This document shows, one piece after another, positions 1 through 4,990 of a stretch of DNA of 13,402 bases. The translations under genes were made by a program, and so were the position numbers. The stretch's first letter is position 1. The number at the start of each line of letters is the position of its first letter. Below the pieces are notes generated by a model. It saw nothing but the letters and a program-made list of their open reading frames with translations, was not told the DNA's origin and ran no database searches. Source of the DNA: Chitinophagaceae bacterium (GTDB lineage Bacteria; Bacteroidota; Bacteroidia; Chitinophagales; Chitinophagaceae); assembly GCA_025362915.1 (NCBI GenBank), contig JANYEU010000097.1:1-13402 (forward strand). The letters are read 5' to 3'.

Positions 1-613
1 ATTCATAACCACCACGGCCACCTTTTGTAATACGGTCGACTATTTTATAATACCAATCAAGTTTGAAAACAAACTGCACGCCTGGCTTTAAAGGAGTAGG
101 CAGTTCCACCCGCATCATTGTTCTGTTGATGGTGTATTGTAAGGATTTGCCGCTTTTATCTGTGAGTTTAGTAATGATGTCTCCATAACCATTTTCTATC
201 TTTTCATTTTCAGACAAGTATTCCATTGACGTTAGTGGGAAAGCCTTTGCCAAAGTATTGCCATCCTGATAGTTTGCATTCTTGAGGGAGTTGTGTTGGT
301 TTTCGTCGAGCTGCAACCATATATAGGTTAAAACATCTGGGGAGTTGTTGTAATAAGTAACAGTTTCGCTACCGGTAAGTGTTTGTTTCTTTTCATCTAA
401 TGAACAGGTAATGTCATAATCGGCACGTTGCTGCCAATACTTAGGGCCAGGAGCACCACTTGCCGTACGATATTCATTGGGCGTGGGAAGGATGGTGCCC
501 AATTCTTCAAACTTACTTCCATGATTGGACGTAGGGTTATTCATTATGTTTTGCGCATTTGCCCCTAGGCAGAATAACGTAAGAACCGGAAGTATTTGCT
601 TGATGTTCCTCAT
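1..613 (-). CDS. M1 family metallopeptidase (aminopeptidase N-like), N-terminal part, cut by window edge
   Basis: The first 204 residues are visible, reading leftward from ATG at 613 to the window edge. Residues 1-21 form a signal peptide (hydrophobic ILPVLTLFCLG, then ANA before Q21), so the protein is exported. Residues about 60-190 match the N-terminal beta domain typical of Bacteroidota M1 zinc aminopeptidases: YDITCSLDEKKQTLTGSETV, then YIWLQLDENQH, and FKLDWYYKIVDR near the edge. The zinc site (HExxH...E) and GAMEN motif would lie beyond the window, so catalysis cannot be confirmed here. The gene lies 91 bp downstream of the HupE-like gene on the same strand and may be co-transcribed with it. 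No Shine-Dalgarno is seen, and the leader is AT-rich with repeated ATGATT. The best -7-like match (TACATTTC on the minus strand, 676-683) has one mismatch and no -33 box. The family call is from recognised sequence style, not a search. Confidence 0.85.
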   Translation of the reverse strand, partial: MRNIKQILPVLTLFCLGANAQNIMNNPTSNHGSKFEELGTILPTPNEYRTASGAPGPKYWQQRADYDITCSLDEKKQTLTGSETVTYYNNSPDVLTYIWLQLDENQHNSLKNANYQDGNTLAKAFPLTSMEYLSENEKIENGYGDIITKLTDKSGKSLQYTINRTMMRVELPTPLKPGVQFVFKLDWYYKIVDRITKGGRGGYE

Positions 614-704
614 GTATTAATTATGATTAAATGATTTGTAATAATGATTGAATGATTTAGTGTCTGCAATAGCACGAAATGTAACATAAACCTAACAGGT
701 TTGT

Positions 705-1286
705 TTACTGAGGCCAACGCTGTATGGCCATTTGCATGGCTAATGCAAACACACCACCGCTACAATATAATAGGTATTCCCTTCGGTTTACCTTTAGCAA
801 GGTAACAAGGACAAAAGAAATTAGCATAATGCCGCTGACAATTATTAATTGTCCCGCTTCCAAACCTATATTGAAGGCAAATAATTGAACTATGATATTG
901 CTATCCTTTCCTAAAAGACTCTTGAGGTAATTGCTAAACCCAAGACCATGTATCAATCCAAAGAATAAAGCCAGAAAGTAGATAAATGTAAACTTACTCT
1001 TGAATACAAACTTCTTTACAAAGGCATTGCAAACAGCGGTGATGATGATGGTGATGGGAATAAGAAATTCTATCCATTTGGAAGAAAAATGAACGATATT
1101 CAATACACTCAATGCCAATGTGATGGAATGCCCGATTGTGAACGCCGTAATCAATACCAACAACTTCTGCCAATCTGACCATTGATATCGCAGGCATAAG
1201 GCAGTGATAAAAAGTATATGGTCTATGCCTTGCCAATCTGCAATATGTTGTCTGCCTAGTGTGAAGTATAACCCAAAATCGTTCAT
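705..1286 (-). CDS. HupE/UreJ family integral membrane protein
   Basis: This 193-residue protein is mostly membrane-spanning, with hydrophobic stretches near 23-33, 41-62, 71-89, 98-118, 133-164 and 170-188. Family signatures are a His/Asp-His cluster near the N-terminus (H14 and D22-H23 in GIDHILFITAL), GHSITLALS at 52-60, KWIEFLIP at 70-77 and GLIHGLGFS at 110-118. HupE and UreJ proteins are linked to nickel handling for hydrogenase or urease. No such enzyme is encoded here, so a metal-permease role is only family-based inference and the substrate is unknown. The ATG at 1286 opens a conserved-looking start with no Shine-Dalgarno. It is divergent from the DUF6702 gene (108 bp between starts) and sits ahead of the M1 peptidase on the same strand, which suggests an envelope role alongside these neighbours. 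Confidence 0.85.
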   Translation of the reverse strand: MNDFGLYFTLGRQHIADWQGIDHILFITALCLRYQWSDWQKLLVLITAFTIGHSITLALSVLNIVHFSSKWIEFLIPITIIITAVCNAFVKKFVFKSKFTFIYFLALFFGLIHGLGFSNYLKSLLGKDSNIIVQLFAFNIGLEAGQLIIVSGIMLISFVLVTLLKVNRREYLLYCSGGVFALAMQMAIQRWPQ

Positions 1287-1306
1287 ATAAATAATATTTA
1301 ACCCTG

Positions 1307-1325
1307 TAAGGGATCAAAGCCCTTA
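1307..1325. promoter_or_regulatory. Small inverted repeat in the HupE/DUF6702 divergent spacer
   Basis: TAAGGG (1307-1312) and CCCTTA (1320-1325) form a 6-bp perfect inverted repeat with a 7-nt spacer, midway in the 108-bp region between two divergent start codons. The position fits an operator serving both promoters. However, six base pairs could arise by chance and no regulator is nearby. Confidence 0.25.
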
Positions 1326-1361
1326 TAGAGTTTTAATTTATAAATACTGCAAATAAATCAG

Positions 1362-1369
1362 CACTTTTG
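1362..1369 (+). promoter_or_regulatory. Possible -7 element for the DUF6702 gene
   Basis: CACTTTTG matches the Bacteroidota -7 consensus TAnnTTTG at all defined positions but the first, and sits 25 nt before the ATG at 1395. No clear TTG lies at -33, so this is a weak call. Confidence 0.3.
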
Positions 1370-1394
1370 CGGAAGATAAAATAAAAGTAACAGA

Positions 1395-1931
1395 ATGGTA
1401 AATATAATGGTTAGATGGTGTTTCATTTCGATAATTTCATTGTTGCCTTGTATGCATCAGTCGGAGAATGTTGCCAACAAATCCATGCATCCATTTTATG
1501 TGTCGATGATAGAGATTAACCACAATGTAAAGGAAAAGACAGTAGAAGTGAGTGTGCGCATATTTACAGAAGATCTGGAGAATACCCTAAAGAAGTATGG
1601 TAATACCCAAATAGACATCCTTCACCCTGCAAACAAGGCAACGGTGGATAAGCTGCTCAACGATTATATACAACACAAACTGCAACTAAACCTGAATGAT
1701 AAATCCGCAACATTACAATACGTTGGGTATGAGCAACAAATGGAAAGCATCTGGACTTACCTTGAAGTGAAGGATGTGGCGAGTATCAAGAAGGTATCTG
1801 TAAATTGTAGCTTATTGTATAATTATCAAGATAAACAAACGAATATCTTTCACATAAAAGCAAACGGAAAAGAGAAGAGTTATAAGCTTGATTATCCGGA
1901 AACAAACTTTACAGTTAACAGTGAGCAGTAA
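1395..1931 (+). CDS. DUF6702 family secreted protein
   Basis: The protein has 178 residues. The N-terminus (residues 5-19) is a short hydrophobic export signal; the C at 19 (SLLPC) is not a convincing lipobox. The mature start HPFYVSMIEINHNVKEKTVEVSVRIF (residues 32-57, given here only as the recognition region) is what I associate with DUF6702, a Bacteroidota family of unknown function predicted to be a small beta-rich periplasmic or surface protein. The rest alternates short strands with one helical stretch near 80-100 and ends KLDYPETNFTVNSEQ. ATG 1395 was chosen; ATG 1407 is an alternative that still leaves a signal. The last six codons (TVNSEQ) and stop lie inside the left arm of a large palindrome, so the native C-terminus may have been replaced by repeat sequence. 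It is divergent from HupE and convergent with the CNNM gene. Its job is unknown. Confidence 0.8.
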   Translation: MVNIMVRWCFISIISLLPCMHQSENVANKSMHPFYVSMIEINHNVKEKTVEVSVRIFTEDLENTLKKYGNTQIDILHPANKATVDKLLNDYIQHKLQLNLNDKSATLQYVGYEQQMESIWTYLEVKDVASIKKVSVNCSLLYNYQDKQTNIFHIKANGKEKSYKLDYPETNFTVNSEQ

Positions 1932-1982
1932 TCAGTTATCAGAGAAGAATCACTTTACACTGATTACTGCTCACTGTTAACT
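1913..1982. repeat. 24-bp-arm perfect palindrome made of ten heptamers; candidate bidirectional terminator
   Basis: Bases 1913-1936 and 1959-1982 are perfect reverse complements (24 bp, 22-nt loop). The whole 70 bp tiles as ten 7-bp units. The first are AGTTAAC, AGTGAGC, AGTAATC, AGTTATC and a decayed AGAGAAG. The last five all end in ACT: AATCACT, TTACACT, GATTACT, GCTCACT, GTTAACT. It lies between the convergent DUF6702 and CNNM genes, contains the DUF6702 stop codon and ends 3 bp before the CNNM stop, so a transcript from either side would fold a long hairpin. There is no strong U-tract and the stem is AT-rich, so termination is inference. The same 7-bp phasing recurs in and before the PBP1C gene. 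Confidence 0.85.
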
Positions 1983-1985
1983 ATT

Positions 1986-3275
1986 TTATGGTTCCTCATC
2001 AATCACCACTTGTTTCACCATTATCTTATCTATCCGGTGACTATCCATGTCCACTATTTCAAAGTCGTAACCACGCCAGTGTAGGGTATCACCGGTTTTT
2101 GGTATCTCCTGTAGTTCTTCCAGTATAAAGCCGGCCAGCGTATCAAACTCCTCCTTTTTCAATTCATTTATCCATTCCGTCTTATCTATGTGTTTCAGGA
2201 AGTCGTAAAACGAAATCTGTGCATCTATCAGGTAACTACCATCCTGGCGTTCGGTAATTTCATAGGCTTCCTCATCCTGCTGTGGTATGTCGCCCACTAT
2301 CGCTTCCAGTATGTCATTCAGCGTTATCAGTCCCTCAATGCTGCCGTATTCGTTCACTATAAAACACTGGTGTATCTTCGTTTCCTTAAACTTTTCCAGC
2401 ACCTGATACGCCGTATTGTTCTCTGGCACATACATCGGCTGCTTGCTGATGCTGCCCAGCATGGCATCAATATCGGCCGTAAATAATTCCTTAATGCTCA
2501 CAAACCCTTTTATCGTATCAATGTTTCCTTCGCACACAGGGTACACAGTGTGCATTGCCTCTTTCAGCGTAGCCTTCACCTCCCCTACCGTCTTGTTAGC
2601 CTCCAGCCATACTATGTCGCTACGGTGCGTCATCAGACTGGTAATATTCCTGTCGCTCAGGTGAAACACACGTTCTATTATCTCCTGTTCGGCTTCCTCA
2701 ATGGTGCCCTGTTCCGTTCCTTCGCTGATGATGGCCTTTATCTCTTCTTCCGTTACGGCATTGTCATTTTGCTTGATGCCCATCAAACGTACCAAAAAGT
2801 TAGAGGAATGATTGAGCAACCACACAAACGGGAAGGTGATGGCCGAGAGAACCCTCATGGGACCGGCAACAGCTTTTGCAATGCGTTCAGGATTGCTAAG
2901 TCCTATACGTTTGGGCACCAATTCGCCCAATACCAACGATACATAGGTAATCACTATCAGCATCAATATCTTGGAAATACTATCTATATGGGGTCTGATA
3001 ATGGGAAACTGTTGTAACCAATCGGCTATGTGGTGCTTGATGCCTTCCTCGGCGTAGATACCCAACAAAATACTGATAAGCGTGATGCCTATCTGTACGG
3101 TGGCAATAAAATTATCTGGATGGCTGGAAAGTGCCAATGCACGCTTGGCTTTTTTGTCGCCTTTGGTGGCTTGTAATTCCAACCTTGCCTTACGGGCAGA
3201 TACCAGCGATATTTCTGCCATGGCAAATAAGCCATTCAATAATATAAGACCAAGAATGACCAGAAACTCTATCAT
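1986..3275 (-). CDS. CNNM/CorC-type hemolysin family protein (DUF21, two CBS, CorC/HlyC domains)
   Basis: The protein has 429 residues, a normal length for the family. Residues 1-190 form the DUF21/CNNM membrane domain, with hydrophobic segments near 2-20, 57-75, 101-120 and 138-158 and the conserved GELVPKRIGL at 117-126. A cytoplasmic CBS pair spans about 207-330 (MTHRSDIVWLEANKTVGEV; then IVNEYGSIEGLITLNDILEA, 306-325). The C-terminal CorC/HlyC domain covers about 343-424 (DAQISFYDFL, FDTLAGFILEELQEIP). Members are divalent-cation (Mg or Co) exporters or regulators. 'Hemolysin' is a historical name and no toxin function is implied. The start MIEFLVILGLILLNGLFAMAEISL is a typical family N-terminus. 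The gene is convergent with DUF6702 and reads away from the 1-kb spacer at 3276-4308; no matching -7 box was found upstream of it. Confidence 0.92.
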   Translation of the reverse strand: MIEFLVILGLILLNGLFAMAEISLVSARKARLELQATKGDKKAKRALALSSHPDNFIATVQIGITLISILLGIYAEEGIKHHIADWLQQFPIIRPHIDSISKILMLIVITYVSLVLGELVPKRIGLSNPERIAKAVAGPMRVLSAITFPFVWLLNHSSNFLVRLMGIKQNDNAVTEEEIKAIISEGTEQGTIEEAEQEIIERVFHLSDRNITSLMTHRSDIVWLEANKTVGEVKATLKEAMHTVYPVCEGNIDTIKGFVSIKELFTADIDAMLGSISKQPMYVPENNTAYQVLEKFKETKIHQCFIVNEYGSIEGLITLNDILEAIVGDIPQQDEEAYEITERQDGSYLIDAQISFYDFLKHIDKTEWINELKKEEFDTLAGFILEELQEIPKTGDTLHWRGYDFEIVDMDSHRIDKIMVKQVVIDEEP

Positions 3276-3294
3276 TTGTTACTATCTAAGTGAC

Positions 3295-3400
3295 ATGCAG
3301 CATCCATTCCGGTGGTGAAGTATTGCATTAGCTTTGTTTCTAAATGTTTTGCTTCCGAAATATTAGTATAATTTGCCCGATGCTGCATAATAATGCAATA
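3295..3400. repeat. Two crossing inverted repeats
   Basis: ATGCAGCAT (3295-3303) pairs with ATGCTGCAT (3380-3388), and TATTGCATTA (3321-3330) pairs with TAATGCAATA (3391-3400). The order A-B-A'-B' would give a pseudoknot-like fold if transcribed. Short arms in AT-rich DNA make chance a real alternative. Confidence 0.3.
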
Positions 3401-3635
3401 ATAATGATAAATGCACAGATTGCAATTATTATCGATCATTTGTTAAAAGTAGTTGGTTGTAGGCATTATACTTTGCGCTGTATGTAGTCATATAGAAACT
3501 TTTTTTGTCCTACTTATTTGATTAGTTATTGATTTATTTTTTCATTTATCCTTGCAACGATAGAAAAGGTAAAGCAACTTCTGAAACACATTTTTAGGGT
3601 TACAAATTTTGCACTATCCTTGCCTTACAAACAAC

Positions 3636-3690
3636 AAAAAAGGTGACAGCAAAAAGTAGTTTTTAACCCCAAAATGTGTCAACCTTTTTT
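3636..3690. terminator. T-tailed hairpin just before the palindrome array
   Basis: AAAAAAGGTGACA (3636-3648) pairs with TGTCAACCTTTTTT (3677-3690), with one extra base in the right arm and a 28-nt loop. It ends in six T residues on the plus strand. It could end a plus-strand transcript, but no gene precedes it on that strand and the loop is long for an intrinsic terminator. Confidence 0.35.
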
Positions 3691-3753
3691 AGGAGGCGTC
3701 AGGCAAAAATGGTCTTTAGTGTCATACGAGTTTGTAAAATGGGTCAAAAAGTA

Positions 3754-3791
3754 TCTTTAGTGTCGTACGAGAAGTCGTATGACACTAAAGA
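3754..3791. repeat. First array hairpin: 17-bp arms with one G-T mismatch, GAAG loop
   Basis: Bases 3754-3770 (TCTTTAGTGTCGTACGA) pair with 3775-3791 around the loop GAAG; the only imperfection is G3764 opposite T3780. Its outer arm is the CTTTAGTGTC/GACACTAAAG type. Confidence 0.8.
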
Positions 3792-3912
3792 GAGATCTTT
3801 TATGTCATACTAGATGACGTATGACACTAAAGATTTACTTTTTACGTCATACGAGACGACGTATGACATTAAAGATTTACTTTTTATGTCATACGAGACG
3901 ACGTATGACACT

Positions 3913-3968
3913 AAAGATTTACTTTTTATGTCGTACGAGAAGTCGTACGACATAAAAAGTAAATCTTT
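3913..3968. repeat. Last array hairpin: perfect 26-bp arms, GAAG loop
   Basis: Bases 3913-3938 and 3943-3968 are perfect reverse complements around the tetranucleotide GAAG. Core TCGTACGA is itself a palindrome, and the outer arm is the CTTTTTATGTC/GACATAAAAAG type. It closes the array on the right. It would be a very stable hairpin in RNA or single-stranded DNA. Confidence 0.9.
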
Positions 3969-4235
3969 TATAAGTATTTCAACAATAGTGACCTTCAACA
4001 GTTTTTTGAGGTTGATAAAAGGATGATTTAGTGCGGGAAAAGAGTAAACCTCACAAGCATATCATTTCACCACAGTTGTTATGTCTTCTCTACCAACAAC
4101 AAATAGGATGAGCAATTGGATTGTAGTATATATTTACTAACTCACATTAGATTGTTATCACTGAGGAAAAATCAGCAACGCCTAATCGGGGCACAAACAA
4201 GAATAAAAATAATGTTGATTGACCCAGCCAAGGAT

Positions 4236-4265
4236 TTGCCATTGAAAACAATTGAGGTAATTTTG
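4236..4265 (+). promoter_or_regulatory. Bacteroidota-type promoter for the DUF4256 gene
   Basis: TTG at 4236-4238 (within TTTG) and TAATTTTG at 4258-4265 match the -33 and -7 boxes exactly, with the usual 19-bp spacing. Transcription should begin near 4270-4272, leaving an AT-rich leader of about 38 nt without a Shine-Dalgarno. This is the best promoter in the window and matches the housekeeping sigma factor of this phylum. Confidence 0.75.
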
Positions 4266-4308
4266 CAACAAACACTAAACTTGTACAAGACAGGACTAAT
4301 AATATAAT

Positions 4309-4872
4309 ATGGAAAATAAGAAGATATTGTCGCACGAACAACAAAAGGGATTACTAACCACAGTAAAAGCCCGCTTTGAGAAACATACCAATCGCCATAA
4401 GGACATTAAATGGGCGGACGTACAAGCAAGGCTGGAAACGAATGCGGATAAACTATGGTCGCTGAATGAAATGGAAAGAACAGATGGCGAACCGGATGTG
4501 GTAGGATATGATTCAGAGACAGACGAATATGTCTTTTATGATTGCTCGCCAGAAAGTCCTAAAGGGCGCAGAAGTCTTTGTTACGACCGTGAGGCACATG
4601 AGGCAAGAAAAGAATTTAAACCAGCGGATACCGCCGTTGATATGGCAACCGTGATGGGTATCGAGCTTTTATCGGAAGAAGAATATAGGGTGTTGCAGCT
4701 ACTGGGCAATTTCGATTTAAAGACATTCAGCTGGATAAAAACGCCTGCAACTATCAGGAAACTCGGCGGTGCTGTCTTTTGCGACCGTCGCTATAACACT
4801 GTATTCTTGTACCACAATGGTGCAGAATCCTACTATGCTGCAAGAGGATTCCGTGGTTCGCTAAGAGTTTAG
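4309..4872 (+). CDS. DUF4256 family protein
   Basis: This 187-residue soluble protein has no signal peptide or membrane segment, so it is probably cytoplasmic. The C-terminal third is the family signature: SWIKTPATIRKLGGAVFCDR at 141-160, then YHNGAESYYAARGFRGSLRV to the end. An acidic central part (YDSETDEYVFYDCSPESPKGRRSLCYDREA) is also characteristic. DUF4256 proteins occur in several bacterial phyla, including Firmicutes, and have no established function that I know of. The conserved aromatic, Arg, His and Glu residues suggest a ligand-binding or catalytic pocket, but that is speculation. It is a single-gene unit with its own promoter 44 nt upstream and a strong terminator 58 nt after the stop. 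The patchy distribution of the family leaves horizontal acquisition possible; base composition looks similar to the neighbours. Confidence 0.85.
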   Translation: MENKKILSHEQQKGLLTTVKARFEKHTNRHKDIKWADVQARLETNADKLWSLNEMERTDGEPDVVGYDSETDEYVFYDCSPESPKGRRSLCYDREAHEARKEFKPADTAVDMATVMGIELLSEEEYRVLQLLGNFDLKTFSWIKTPATIRKLGGAVFCDRRYNTVFLYHNGAESYYAARGFRGSLRV

Positions 4873-4930
4873 AAATTGTATTACCAGTATAACGAAAAAA
4901 ATATCTAAACACTAATGAACTGCCATTATA

Positions 4931-4974
4931 ATAACAAATAAAGGCATCCTTTTAGGGATGCCTTTATTTGTTAT
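4931..4974. terminator. Strong bidirectional intrinsic terminator
   Basis: A perfect 19-bp stem (4931-4949 with 4956-4974) encloses a 6-nt loop. The stem has a GC-rich top (GGCATCC) and an A-rich left and T-rich right flank, giving a U-tract on either strand. It sits between the convergent DUF4256 gene and the large surface protein gene, whose stop is at 4991, and probably serves both. Confidence 0.9.
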
Positions 4975-4990
4975 ATATCTTAGGTATTTA

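Larger units (their letters stand above)
3714..3968. repeat. Tandem array of palindromes at an exact 42-bp period
   Basis: The right half-site CGTATGAC (or CGTACGAC) starts at 3776, 3818, 3860, 3902 and 3944, exactly 42 bp apart each time. The left half-site GTCATACG (or GTCGTACG, or one with a last-base change) starts at 3721, 3762, 3804, 3846, 3888 and 3930. There are thus five complete palindromes plus one leading half-site at 3714-3730 followed by unrelated sequence. Half-sites are separated by 4-8 bases (GAAG in the outer palindromes, AGACGA-like in the inner ones). Spacers between palindromes are AT-rich (CACTAAAGATTTACTTTTTA). No gene reads through it convincingly. Function is unknown; candidates are a multi-site binding region for a dimeric protein or a multi-hairpin RNA. 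Confidence 0.92.
3276..4308. other. About 1 kb spacer without a credible gene, rich in inverted repeats
   Basis: This spacer separates the divergent CNNM (minus) and DUF4256 (plus) genes. It is AT-rich and shows no tRNA, no DnaA-box cluster and no conserved reading frame. It contains crossing inverted repeats (3295-3400), a T-tailed hairpin (3636-3690), the 42-bp palindrome array (3714-3968) and the DUF4256 promoter (4236-4265). Nothing recognisable is seen at 3401-3630 or 3975-4230. Confidence 0.7.

Noticed and set aside
994..1317. A minus-strand frame with a run of six His residues.
   Set aside because: It overlaps the HupE gene in another frame. The His run comes from a GATGATGATGGTGAT stretch that codes Ile/Thr in the real frame.
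1395..1454. Lipoprotein signal in the DUF6702 protein (LLPC, Cys19).
   Set aside because: Pro before Cys is not accepted in a lipobox; an ordinary signal peptide is more likely.
3714..3968. CRISPR array.
   Set aside because: The segments between palindromes are themselves repeated (CACTAAAGATTTACTTTTTA), not unique spacers, and no cas genes are present.
3810..4026. Open frames on both strands across the palindrome array, coding 14-residue repeats such as YETTYDTKDLLFM.
   Set aside because: 42 bp is a multiple of three, so a repeat open once stays open throughout. Both strands are open because the units are palindromic. There is no promoter or start context and no family resemblance.
4116..4307. 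A 63-residue plus-strand open frame before the DUF4256 gene.
   Set aside because: It covers the DUF4256 promoter, starts without ATG and shows no recognisable protein features.
3276..4308. Chromosomal replication origin.
   Set aside because: No cluster of TTATCCACA-like DnaA boxes and no dnaA or dnaN nearby.
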